A DNA stretch of 64,000 nucleotides from assembly GCA_003439945.1 (NCBI GenBank), contig QVRM01001266.1, positions 269,113 through 333,112 of the forward strand, written 5' to 3'. The notes beneath the pieces were generated by a model. That model did no database searches. It saw only the letters and a program-made list of their open reading frames with translations, and was not told the DNA's origin. The position numbers and the translations under genes are program-made. This document shows positions 40,667 through 50,239 of the stretch, piece by piece. This DNA comes from Dermanyssus gallinae (lineage: Eukaryota > Arthropoda > Arachnida > Mesostigmata > Dermanyssidae). Numbering within the stretch: position 1 is the first letter of the stretch; each line of letters begins with the position of its first letter.

Positions 40667-41252
40667 CGGAAGGCGCGCAACTTCCGGCGTTTGTTAGTAA
40701 CGCAGTTGTTGCCATGTACACTAGATAATGCTCGTTATGGCAGCGCTTATGAAGATCCCTCGCAGCGGCGACTGGATGGCTACTGCTGCTAGTTGCGCTG
40801 TGCATCGAGGTGCAATGGTCTCTCGAGTAACACACACACTCAGCACCCAACAGTGGGTCCAGCACACTGTGACAGCTTGACGTGTCGATGACGGAAGCAC
40901 ACATGACACCTGTTTTGCTCGAGAAGGATTTAATTCCGTTGCTCGATCGTTAAGTCGGTAGCACAGCGTAACGATGAATGTTTAGCGTCGTTGCAGAAAA
41001 GACACGGACGAAGAGAACTTGCGTGGCTGTGGCACTGCTACTGCCAACTCGGCCGACTTAAAACGGTTGCCAGCATGATAGTCCGTTTTCCTCAGTCTCT
41101 GCGATGCCTCGGGCTGCCGTCGCTCTCAATTCTCATCGACGTCGGTTAGCTGACCGAGTATCGCTGTATCTTCGCGCAGTGACGTATACCGGGTGACACA
41201 TCAATCAACTGGCGGATTTCGTCAGCGGCAAATTTATCGACACCGCCTGTCG

Positions 41253-42208
41253 TCACCAAATCATTGTCAGCAGAACTGCCTGACGCGGAATGGATAGACG
41301 ACAGTCGCCTATTCTCGGTGAAGTCAATCCCGTGGAGGGGATAGCTGCCCGGAATGTAGCTTTTAACGACAAGGAATACGTATGTAACGGACTCTCGAGT
41401 CCATCTAGCGACTGTACTGCGGACTGTACGAAGTTAGGAGCCTGCCGTCGTAAACCTGCATTATCAAACTGCGATTTTACTCTTGGTTGTTTTTGCAACG
41501 ACGCAATCAATTGCTGGCTGGCGATGTCCAGCCTTCTGTAGTTGTCTTCTAACAACCTAAGAGCCACCTTGTAGCTGACATCGTTCACCGGCAATGAGTC
41601 AACTAGTTGCTTTGGAGGGCCACGCAGTAGCTTTCGGAGAGCTACACGACGATCGGTGGTCGAGGCAATTGTGCGACGAGACATTCAGTTATCACAATAA
41701 GCGATAAAGGCACGATAACGCAAAATATCTTCATCGAACATCTCAGGGGGACATGTCGAGAACGGGCGGGGCAGGACTGATGATGAACTGGCTTGGTATC
41801 AAAGATGACGAGAATGTGGATGTTGCTGCTGCAGTTGCTGTCGAGGGCGAGTCCGTTGTCGCATTACGCATCAGTGGAGCGGTTACTGAATTCACTTCGT
41901 CAATCAGCTATTTAAGAAGTGTTGAACATTTCAGCGCCGCGTTTAAAGGCTCATCGCTTTTTTCAAATTCACGATCGAGCCAGGCTTCTTTGGGCAAACT
42001 ATTATGAGCAACAATCCGAGCGTCGTAGTCGCCCATCGCCTGATACCGTTTTTCGACATTTCGTTGCAGGTCGACCAGCTCGGCTTTGTCCCGCTGGTCT
42101 GCCGCGATGTGTTTTATTTGTAACGTCCGTTCCGCGTACAGTTAGTTTAAAGCGGTTGCGCTCGATTGTCCAGAAGCGCCGTAGGCAGGTGAGTGCTCGA
42201 TCCGTCAT
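41253..42208 (-). pseudogene. gag-like remnant (DUF1759-type) of the BEL/Pao-like element
   Basis: 41253-41684 has VALRKLLRGPPKQLVDSLPV, SYKVALRLLEDNYRRLD and QLIASLQKQPRVKSQFDN, resembling the BEL gag segment in which a chain K-L-x-x-x-L-x-G-x-A ... Y-x-x-A-x-x-x-L is conserved. 42002-42208 is the basic N-terminal frame near the primer site. The segments 40700-41250 and 41690-42000 are shattered. Confidence 0.65.
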
Positions 42209-42363
42209 GATCGAGTTGTCGTTGTGAGCAAGATTTCACAAGACACACGACACTCGAAACGCGTGAGCAGCGGGCCTGCTCGTGGTCGATGCACTCAAAG
42301 TTCAAAACGACGAAAAACACACGAAAGCGTGAAAACAGGCTCGAATCCTGGTCACGGCACCAA

Positions 42364-42583
42364 TGTAGAGTTTCGGGAGAGAGCCTTTGTTTAAGCGAAT
42401 TTAGTGGATTTCTATTTGCTATTTTCGGGAGTGAACAAGCCGTTCTTGGCGGTTAGGCACAACGACTAGTAAGTCCGTTTATTTCATATATCACACGTTC
42501 GTAGCAGACGGCCGCCAGCATGTTTGAAATTCCGCCTATCGAACAGGCTCATAATATTTGCACAGTTCAAAGGTTTTCTGACA
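42364..42583 (-). repeat. 5' LTR of the BEL/Pao-like element, internally deleted
   Basis: 220 bp, plus-strand ends tgtagagtttcgg and ttttctgaca. Compared with the other LTR it lacks about 90 bp between the gccagcatgtttgaaattccg and 'tcgaacaggctcataatatt' blocks. Confidence 0.85.
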
Positions 42584-42593
42584 GACTCTGAAG

Positions 42594-42849
42594 ATGCAAA
42601 CACCGTTAATTGCCATTTGCTGTTTCATTGTCTCTGTGCACAGAAATCCAACACTGTGTGCTCAGCTACCTCGCTATTCTTGGTCTGAAAATGGTATATG
42701 CCAGCAGTGTTTGGGAGCATTGTGCACATGCACCTTTTTGGATAAGGAAAAGGTACTGCCCTACGCGGGCGTTAAACAGTACCTTTTTGTATGCAAAATT
42801 AGGTAAGTGCGTGAGTGCACGACAGGCATTATCAGTGATGGAGCTCTAG
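42594..42849 (+). other. Unassigned overlapping frames
   Basis: One frame begins with a hydrophobic run (LIAICCFIVSV) and Cys-rich sequence; the other has LGLKMVYASSVW and RALNSTFLYAKLG, which faintly resembles the LINE region after RT. I cannot decide between them. Confidence 0.2.
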
Positions 42850-42950
42850 TCGAAAGCAGTTTCCCGTCTGTCGTGTCGTTAAGCGGAGTACCATGACGAG
42901 ACTTGCGTGTGCAATTGATTAAGAGGTAGCTCTACGTACCAGTTGTTTGC

Positions 42951-42953
<3 letters not shown>

Positions 42954-42995
<42 letters not shown>

Positions 42996-43076
42996 ATTAA
43001 GATATACATTTGTGATGTCAGAACATGTGCACAGCCCGCTCGGAGCATAACTCAAGGCGTTAGGTCCAGGCTTGGG

Positions 43077-43106
<30 letters not shown>
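42954..43106. repeat. Two (TA)n microsatellites
   Basis: Pure TA runs at about 42954-42989 and 43079-43106. Confidence 0.9.
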
Positions 43107-43110
<4 letters not shown>

Positions 43111-43185
43111 TTCCGTATATTACCTTATGTATACGCTGCACATATCACGAAGAATATAATACATTATGTATATGTTATACGTTTC

Positions 43186-43345
43186 CCAATGGATTAGCTA
43201 AGTCAGTATGCCTAGTGGGAGTGCATAGAGACTATCACGTGTTCGTTTCATTTATACCAGGCCAAGACTATTTCAGAAGTGTGCCCCTAACAGAGGCAGC
43301 GCTTCCACGTTATCTGTCAATATTCTGGCGTTATTTAAAAGCTAC
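43186..43345 (-). mobile_element. Second copy of the SINE-like repeat seen at 8989-9210
   Basis: Blocks gattagctaag, 'gactatcacgtgttcg' and 'agaagtgtgcccc' match the reverse complement of 8990-9150, with many substitutions. Ends are not defined. Confidence 0.6.
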
Positions 43346-43408
43346 GACGACCTGCTATCACCAGCTGCCAGGTTTAACAAAGTGCCTACTTTGCGGATCT
43401 GGTCCGAA

Positions 43409-43745
43409 CGCCAGGAGCACCCAAAGTTTTTAACGCGAGAGCGCAGAACTCATGGGGATACCCTATTGATGAGTATTTTGCAGCTTGCTGGTCTCCACAA
43501 GGTGGGCTGCATAGCCAGCATTTTGCCTTGCTGGAATGGTATACGTCTTATCTGGACGCCTGCTGCTCTCCGCGTAGCTACCTGGGGTTTAAGGATGCAT
43601 GGACGATCGCACGATTTAAAGGCTATGCTAAAGGTGTCATTAATAACGGATTGTTTGGGACGTCGTCCTGCGCTGAGGTTGTGATGTCCTACTTTGTCGA
43701 TGGGGTGAGCGCATTAACACCTATAGCTAGGTCTGCTCCTTGACG
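43409..43745 (+). other. Coding-like fragment of unknown family
   Basis: A plus frame of about 90 codons reads NSWGYPIDEYFAACWSPQGG, then WYTSYLDACCSPRSYLGF, IARFKGYAKGVINNGLF and VVMSYFVDGVSALTPIA. An upstream frame (SYDDLLSPAARF) may join after one frameshift. It does not match the LINE, LTR or transposase proteins elsewhere in the window. It could be an unknown element gene, a captured viral-type gene or a dead host gene; I cannot choose. Confidence 0.35.
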
Positions 43746-44083
43746 TAGGCTTACTGCTACGCAAATCGTCTCGTCATTATAAAGAGTACCTATAGAGGCA
43801 CGTCTAACGTGAGTTTGGAGGATGAGAGAGAGCACCTAAGTAATAAAAGTTACCGGTGGGCTCCCAGAAGAGGTAGGCGAGCGCCGGCATTATTTAGGTT
43901 TAATCTTCAGTACTCTCTGATTGCTGTTGTAAGCCTTTCGGGGCAAATTGGCACACCTAGTAACCCCAGACCCTTCTTGACGATAACCTTGCAGCCGGGC
44001 AAGAGGCCTGGACGTGACTGTATATTGGGGGTAGCCTCATGGGTAGAGCCAGAGGCATATCTCGGATTTGGCCGGATTTAACT

Positions 44084-45070
44084 TCAAACTAGAAATCGCA
44101 CTAAAATCAAAAACGCGTCGAATGTTTTCGCTGGACGCTCTGTGCAAACGCTTATTTCTAATAGGACAGCGTCATAGTAACAGAGGCTCAGCGGGCTTCT
44201 GAAGGAATCTACCAGATGCTTGATATTCTGACAAAACAGTGGCGGTGCTAAGAGGTCCCTTGCCGCATCAGCACCACGCATCATGCTGAGTTGGGCCAGC
44301 GTGCCGCTAGTGTCTGGGAGTAGGCAAAGCAAATATAGATTGCGTTTTCTCACCCACAGGCGCACCCGTTTACGCGGTGCACACCGTTGAGGACTGCGGG
44401 GCTCTCGAGGCCTACTGCACAGGCACATTCCTTCTATGACCACAAGAGTAGCTCGACTGCGACCATCGTGTCTAACATGCTTGAGCCAGGCAACGGACTG
44501 GCACGCTCGAATCCTATACCTAGACGGGCTTATGCGCAAAAACAATTCGCCAGAAGGATCGCCGCAGAATGCGATTCAACACTCCCGGGCATGACCCACT
44601 CCTTGCTCGGGACATACTCGTAGATTAAGGAGAGGGTCGCAGCGTGGGACTACCCTCTCCTGGTCTCGAGGTAATGGTTTAAAATTCCGAACCAGGAGAC
44701 GGTGAGAGAGGTGGTTTTTAGTGGGTAGCACGCGCGGATTAGATCGAGCGTTATACTCTCCTCCGGCGCTTAGTCCTGCAGTACCTTCCACTGACATCGA
44801 AGGGTGTGCGTAAAGCATTTTGCACCTCTAACAACAAAAAAGTGTCTGGGAGTGCCACACTTCTTGTACACCTAGAGCATACTGCACCTGTCGGCGAAGT
44901 GTCCCGGCCTCAGACATAACTTGTGGCATAACTTGGATTGGTCGGGCTCGATAACTTCTTGTTGAGTTTGGCGCGAAACGGAAATAATCACCTTGTTAAG
45001 CATAACTTTCCCTATGCTTTGCGTGTGTGATAATCTTTCTACGTGACTGACTCCACGTAGTGACAACTCG
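44084..45070 (-). pseudogene. Decayed RLE-type element pieces (RT and ORF1), with a plus-strand R1-type 3' end between them
   Basis: 44084-44545 contains PPLFCQNIKHLVDSFRSPLS and CYYDAVLLE, aligning by eye with the PLLFCLSIKKVVDSLQS and WYLDD blocks at 10450-10560. 44872-45066 contains the knuckle CHKLCLRPGHFADRC of an ORF1. At 44713-44727 the plus strand has GGTTTTTAGTGGGTA, the R1-clade 3' UTR motif found at 50115 and 55852, so a different element's tail lies between them. Confidence 0.5.
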
Positions 45071-45079
45071 CATAGTGTC

Positions 45080-45643
45080 TCCTCTTACGGTGATTAATAT
45101 ACGGGCTCCGTGAATCCTGGCTTTATGGACCGGTCGAGATGGGCTCTGTGTGATCACCGTCTGTGGGTATATTCCCCTTCAGTTTACCTGTGCTTTGCTC
45201 TGCTCACAGAACGCAGTCAGTTTTCCATGTTGGTTACTACACAAGTGAACCCATCATCATTTGTCTTAAAACGAAACGATTTAAAAATATTTAAAATACG
45301 GTGGCAAGCGCGTATGTTTGCCCCGGGAATTCCTTGCGTGCGAGTCGACTTTCTCCCGTCTCGTCCACGGAGTCAGCTGGCTGTACGCTGGTCTCTTGCG
45401 CTTAAAAACCGCGAAGCAATGCCAAACGTAAACAAAAGACCATTGTGAAGACGTGGTAAATCAAACACGATTGCCTGCTAGGCCTGAGTGGAGTTAAAAC
45501 TTTGGCAACACTTTCCGGTACACTTTGACGGTACACGGTACGGTTTTCCTTACGATTGTCAACGAACCTAAACAGGCTAAATGAATCAAAATAACGGGAG
45601 TAGCCATTGTTGAACACGTCTACTTCCTGCCTAGTCAAATGCG

Positions 45644-45648
<5 letters not shown>
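45080..45648. other. Intron sequence with no recognised feature
   Basis: No convincing frame or repeat; it ends in a (TA)n run at 45649-45679 just before exon 6. Confidence 0.5.
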
Positions 45649-45682
<34 letters not shown>

Positions 45683-45714
45683 GTTTATTAAATCTATCGC
45701 TTCTTCTCTGGCAG

Positions 45715-45900
45715 GGTGATTCAGGGGCATCGGCCATGATGCGGTTAAATGGTCGACTGACGTGCGTCGGAATCGTTTCCAGTACAACAGTCTGTGGCGA
45801 AACACCTGACCGCTACATCAGGGTTAGCGCTTTCGTAAACTGGTTATACGACACGGTCAGGAGGAGCCCTGACAGTTTCATAAGCCTTTATTTTGATTAG
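45715..45900 (+). CDS. Exon 6 of serine protease (catalytic Ser to stop)
   Basis: The acceptor ttcttctctggcag precedes GDSGASAMMRLNGRL, with the catalytic Ser in GDSG. TCVGIVSSTTVCGETPDRYI and VSAFVNWLYD match the end of chymotrypsin-fold proteases (G-I-V-S-W-G ... Y-x-x-V-x-x-F-x-x-W-I). The frame stays open to TAG at 45898-45900. Differences from the usual pattern: GDSGAS for GDSGGP, and VSSTT where VSWGS is normal, so Trp215 and Gly216 are replaced. Together with Gly at the specificity position this points to a narrow or unusual substrate pocket. The start phase (0) matches exon 5. Confidence 0.87.
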   Translation, partial: GDSGASAMMRLNGRLTCVGIVSSTTVCGETPDRYIRVSAFVNWLYDTVRRSPDSFISLYFD

Positions 45901-45958
45901 CAATTGCTAATAAGGGCACTCACGTGAATATAATGTTATATATATATATTATAGTACC

Positions 45959-45964
45959 AATAAA
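45959..45964 (+). promoter_or_regulatory. Poly(A) signal AATAAA of the serine protease gene
   Basis: AATAAA lies 59 bp after the stop codon, at a usual distance for a short 3' UTR. Confidence 0.7.
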
Positions 45965-46358
45965 GTCAATTGTTATCACTGTATGGAATAGAAGTTGTGT
46001 TTACTCCACTTTGATAGAGCAAGCCTTAATGCGATGCATTTGCAGGTATCGTTAGTACTGGGTATATCTACAGTTTTAACACTTCACAGCGGAAACAAGC
46101 TAAAACCTCCAAGCGCAAACTCCCTAAACGTAACGTTTCCTGGTACGGTCTCAGCTTCCTCAAAAAGCGCGTATCTAATAAAACTATCGACATAGCTTGC
46201 AGAGCCATTCAATTTCGGTATCTCTGTTTTTATTTTTATTCCAGGTGTACAGCAGTAGCTGGAAATTGCGGTTTGCACACGCGTACACTTCTGCAGGAAA
46301 CTCGCAAACTGCAAGTGAAATGAGGGCAGGTAGTTTAGGGCACCAGTCCACCAAAAAA

Positions 46359-46610
46359 TCAGTTGTCTCCTCGTCGCCTCACGACCGCAACCTGCCTATG
46401 CAAAATCTTTAACAGGTCGGGGAGCAGGGGAAGTCTACTCATGGCGATTTTTTCGGAGGCACGCTGCTTTGCCCCTGCTGGACACCTCAGAGTCGTGTGT
46501 TCTGGGGTGTCGAGCCCATTTCCGCAGTGAGGTTGCAAGCCTTCTTGGCTCTGAAGAGGTATGACTGAAAGCCCCCGTGGTCTGAAGAGAACTGGGTGAT
46601 GTGAAGGCAC
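46359..46610 (-). pseudogene. C-terminal fragment of an R1-type LINE ORF2
   Basis: The frame contains PHCGNGLDTPEHTTLRCPAG, the Cys/His block (CxxC-like ... DTPEHTxxxCP) that ends ORF2 in R1-type elements, as in CKHCEGTTEDTPEHTILLCP at 49770. One Cys of the first pair is missing. It directly abuts RLE-type ORF2 sequence at 46620. Confidence 0.55.
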
Positions 46611-46619
46611 CCTCGCTTA

Positions 46620-47580
46620 GGTTGCCCTACCACTGCCAGAATGAGTTCGAGGGCTCTGATTCGCCGGCTATGTTATGGGCACCGTCTGTGCTTGATCGTT
46701 ATGTGTCGACGCAGGCCTTTTCGTGAAAACATACCGCCGCAAGTTGGGCAGGGGACCCTGTTAGGGTCCAACTACCCGGACCGCGGGCTGGTGAATCCGT
46801 GGTAAGGATTGTTGTCCCCGTAATCTGTCATAATAAGGCGATATTTTAACTTTTACACCACGGAGAGCATTCTGTAGCCGCGTTTCTTCGATATGGGCTG
46901 CGGCTTGGAAAGAACGACCTGCGGATCAACCCCCATTGCTGGCGAAATCTCCCTGATTATAGTAGCGAAGGTGGGGTCTCGTACCGCGGACGACGAGCCC
47001 CCTTGGACGGAAACCGGGGGACAACATACAGCTTCACCAATGACCGCATCAGGGAAATCCGCTCTACCCGGCTAGAGCATGCAACTCTAGAGCATAAACC
47101 TGCCTTTCTTGTGCAGGTAAGTTAGCCGCGGGTACGAGGGAGATCCCGCCCAGTGAGGTCCCTGGCAGTTCACGCACTTCGAAACGTTACGACAGGAATC
47201 GGTGGTGTGGTCCGGGCTTCAGCACTTCTTGGAGAGCCAGGCACTTGTCTGCCAGGTGTCCGGGCTTCAAGCACGTACAGCAGATTTTTGCTTGGCCTGG
47301 CGTCAGGATAACTGGGTGGCCGATAAAACGGACACCAGTGGCTGGCAAGAAAAACTAAAGATTTCTTTCATTAGTGGCATCCTCCTCCAGCCGCAGCACT
47401 CTTCCTAAATTATGCTTCATAGCAGAGTGCTAAATGCAGAGCTTTGTAGTACCCTGCAGTTATATTAAATTTTAGTCCTTGGGGTGCGATTGTCCTGCCA
47501 TCTATGTAGATATTAAGAAGGGGACTGCGGGGAATATTTAGCATGTTTCCTGACGTCAAAAAAACGCCCCGGAGAAGACT
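46620..47580 (-). pseudogene. RLE-type element: ORF1 knuckles and ORF2 C2H2 finger
   Basis: Right to left: a frame with FIGHPVILTPGQAKICCTCL and the knuckle CCTCLKPGHLADKC (about 47240-47340), a second knuckle in the next frame, KCVNCQGPHWAGSPSYP (about 47170), a charged tail (46890-47070), then ORF2 start CPTCGGMFSRKGLRRH with ITIKH (46690-46770). The order equals copy 1 (8195-9330), which confirms that this family carries an ORF2 C2H2 finger. Confidence 0.65.
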
Positions 47581-47591
47581 GCGTCTTCTAG

Positions 47592-47870
47592 GTGAAGACC
47601 TGCATTCTAGAAGCGATTCCAACGGCAATCACCAGTGTTATTAGAAAGCTGCTTCCCTCCTTGATCTCCAGAGTCTTCGTAGAAGAAAAGAATGACGAGC
47701 CGACCAAAACTGTCGACAATACTCCCCTTAAAGTGTCAATACGAGATTCCATAGAAATATCTCTGCGAGATGCACTTTGCGCGTCATCGCATAGGCTTGG
47801 TGCAGAGTTAGGCAAGAGCTATAAGCTTCCAGGTGGGTGGATCGTGACTACCTCACACCACAATTACTAA
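47592..47870 (+). other. Possible ORF1 end upstream of the endonuclease
   Basis: 92 codons with KNDEPTKTVDNTPLKVSIRD and LGAELGKSYKLPGGWIVTTS, ending about 55 bp before the endonuclease frame. The position suits an ORF1 terminus, but no knuckle is present. Confidence 0.3.
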
Positions 47871-47924
47871 CGTCCTAACATCCAATAAAACTAGTCAAAA
47901 AACAAAAAGTCGTCAATTATATTA

Positions 47925-48480
47925 TTTCAGCGGAACTGTGAAGGTATCAGATCGAGTCTACGACTACTTCTCTTAACGGAACAATTCGATGTGTTAGTTA
48001 TCACCGAGACCTGGGCCACTAAGCCCGCGGTCACCCCTACTTGGCGTGTAGTGGACTGTCTGGGCACCTAGTTAGAAGGACTAGGTCAAACGAGTAGAGG
48101 AGTTGCTGTCATATATAATAGTAAACTTTCTGGCATCCATCCCTGCTACAGAGAAGATAATTGCGTACCACTGACTAGAGACACCATAAACGTGATTGCA
48201 GCCTACTCTAGTCCATCGGAGGATACAGACAGAAACTGATAGCGTGTCGATAGAGATATGGTGGACTTGCGGAAAATAACTGTGCTCTGTGGCGATCTTA
48301 ACTGTTCACTTTATAAGGCAAAGCACCCAAAAACAGCGTCACTCCTGAGCATACTGACGTTTCGGAGCATGTGGGTTGTATCTACAGCTGTTGAATCAAC
48401 ATTTATCGCGCCACAAGGACAATCGACTATAGATATATTTGCTACAATCCTGCTACAATGCTGATCCGCGTAGCGTAAAA
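47925..48480 (+). pseudogene. Apurinic-like endonuclease of the R1-type LINE
   Basis: The frame starts FQRNCEGIRSSLRLLLLTEQ, continues FDVLVITETWATKPAVTPTW, then GVAVIYNSKLSGIHP, INVIAAYSSPSED and KITVLCGDLNCSL. These match the N-C-x-G-I-R-S, ETW and GDxN blocks in the right order. Frameshifts and an early stop separate the pieces. The SDH block is missing. The enzyme would nick target DNA. Confidence 0.7.
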
Positions 48481-48656
48481 TACAGAGGAATACAAAGGAG
48501 TACCCTAGCGTTTGGTGTAAAGTGGCAGTTACCGGTTGCGATGAATACTTGACACGCTAACGTTTTACGGCAAGCGACCTTCTCTAAGGAGCACTCTCGA
48601 TATCACACTACTGAAAACCGTATCTCGAAATGTTCTTTCTGTTCCAGTTCTGATCG

Positions 48657-50021
48657 ATGTGGACTCATATGCTTGCAGGCTCCGTAGCGTCATTACCGGT
48701 AGCACCTGACCAAAACGAGCTCGTAGTAAATTTGTCCCTGACGCTCAAGAGAAAAAGAGTTCCGAACTACCTTTGTCGAATTGTCTCGGACTACCTAAAC
48801 GAACGGCGGGTAGACAATGAGGGATCCGAATTTGAAATGACAGCTGGAGTTCCCCAGGGTTCCATCTTGAGCCCTCTTTTATGGAACTTGGCGTACGACG
48901 ATGTCCTACGCTTAAGTAACCTACCAGAAGGGACAGAGCTACTTGCGTATGCGGACGACCTTGCAGTCGTAGTACAGGGCGGCACCCCCCAGCAACTGGA
49001 ACTTAGAGCCAATAATGCCCTGGCCGAGATTTCCGTCTGGATGAGGGGAGCGGGTTTGACGCTGGCTCCTACCAAAAGCGAGGGAGTCATCATCCTTGGC
49101 CCAAGAGGATGTGCTCTCCCAAAGTTAATCTTGAACGGCCAGGATATTCGAGTGGTTCAATCAGCCCGCTATCTGGGAATGTACCTGGACAGAGGCCTGC
49201 GAGGAACACCTCATCTTCGCTTGGCTGCAGAGAAAGCCACTAAAGTTTCACACGACATCGCCCGGCTGATGCCAAATACATTCGGACCGCGAGAATCAAC
49301 GCGACGCCTTCTTATGTCGGTTGCCGAGTCGATTATGTTATTCGCGGCCCCTGTGTGGCCACTAACCACACTGACTCTAACCCGCAACAGGGCGCTAATG
49401 CGCAAGACCCAACGAATCGCGGCTTTACGGATTACGATGGCTTACAAGACGGTCAGCACGGCGGCTGTCCTTGTACTGGCTAGTACGATCCCTTGGGACC
49501 TGAAGGCCGACGAACGTCGTCGCTTCTGGGCGGAACCGACAAGCAATAAGGAAGAAGAAAGGGAAAAAACGTTGATTTCTTGGCAAAATGAATGGGACGC
49601 CATACAGGACGGGGCACCTGGGGCCCGTGTAAAGGCTCTGATCCCTGACGTTAAGGCGTGGATTACCCGGCCCGGCGGCGAGTTGACACACCACGTGACT
49701 CAAGTGCTCACAGGGCATGGCAACTTCAAGAGTTACCTCTTTAGAATAGGAAAAGCAGATACGCCACTCTGCAAGCACTGTGAAGGAACAACGGAGGACA
49801 CGCCGGAACACACAATATTGCTGTGCCCGGCGTGGGCTCCATTACGCAAGAACATAACCACAGCAAGTGACGGCAGTCTTATGAAGCTGGCACACCTTCT
49901 TATGTACTCACGTGATGACTGGAATCTTATAGCTCGAACAATCGAACGTATTATGCACGCCAAAGAAGAGAAGAATCGTTTTTACTTGACAAGGCCCCGT
50001 GAGGCACTCCAGGGCAGCTAA
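48657..50021 (+). CDS. R1-clade-like ORF2, RT palm to C-terminus (454 codons, 5' part missing)
   Basis: The longest open frame in the window. Real homology starts near VVNLSLTLKRKRVPNYLCRI. RT blocks: SDYLNERRVD, TAGVPQGSILSPLLWNLAYD, ELLAYADDLAVVVQGG (catalytic DD) and GLTLAPTKSEGVI. Then SARYLGMYLDRGLR, the R1-type connection region with STIPWDLKADERRRFW and VLTGHGNFKSYLFRIG, and the Cys/His block CKHCEGTTEDTPEHTILLCP. It ends in a basic tail before TAA. The first RT blocks and most of the endonuclease are deleted, so it cannot act alone. Strong similarity in order to 26302-27249. Confidence 0.85.
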   Translation: MWTHMLAGSVASLPVAPDQNELVVNLSLTLKRKRVPNYLCRIVSDYLNERRVDNEGSEFEMTAGVPQGSILSPLLWNLAYDDVLRLSNLPEGTELLAYADDLAVVVQGGTPQQLELRANNALAEISVWMRGAGLTLAPTKSEGVIILGPRGCALPKLILNGQDIRVVQSARYLGMYLDRGLRGTPHLRLAAEKATKVSHDIARLMPNTFGPRESTRRLLMSVAESIMLFAAPVWPLTTLTLTRNRALMRKTQRIAALRITMAYKTVSTAAVLVLASTIPWDLKADERRRFWAEPTSNKEEEREKTLISWQNEWDAIQDGAPGARVKALIPDVKAWITRPGGELTHHVTQVLTGHGNFKSYLFRIGKADTPLCKHCEGTTEDTPEHTILLCPAWAPLRKNITTASDGSLMKLAHLLMYSRDDWNLIARTIERIMHAKEEKNRFYLTRPREALQGS

Positions 50022-50239
50022 GATAAGGACGCTACTATTTACCCCCCCCCCCCTCAATTGTTTGAAGTCTTGCTTGCGCAGTTCCCAGTTGAGTGTGGGG
50101 ATGGGGACATGACTGGTTTTTAGTGGGTTGGAGCCCCACACTACCGGCCCACATTTGCAGTGAGCTTTCCTGCCGTGGTGTCCGTGTGTGCGTACCGCAT
50201 TTCCCAGTTAGTCCCAAAAAAATAAATAAATAAATAAAT

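Larger units (their letters stand above)
38688..42583 (-). mobile_element. BEL/Pao-like LTR retrotransposon with both LTRs
   Basis: Similar LTRs lie at 38688-38999 and 42364-42583. The 5-bp GACTC flanks both outer sides (38683-38687 and 42584-42588). Next to the right-hand (5') LTR the minus strand reads TTGGTGCCGTGACCAGGATT, a typical tRNA primer site. Between the LTRs the minus strand shows, in order, gag (41253-42208), protease, RT, RNase H and integrase remnants. All are broken by frameshifts, so the element is dead. The 5-bp duplication and the domain order support BEL/Pao. Confidence 0.85.
47592..50239 (+). mobile_element. R1-clade-like LINE, internally deleted, with 3' tail
   Basis: Order: an ORF (47592-47870) that may be an ORF1 end, apurinic-like endonuclease pieces (47925-48470), a deletion, an open RT-to-C-terminus frame (48657-50021), a 3' UTR with GGTTTTTAGTGGGTT (50115-50129) and a tail of AAATA units (50219-50239). 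Except for the missing middle it is well preserved. Confidence 0.8.
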
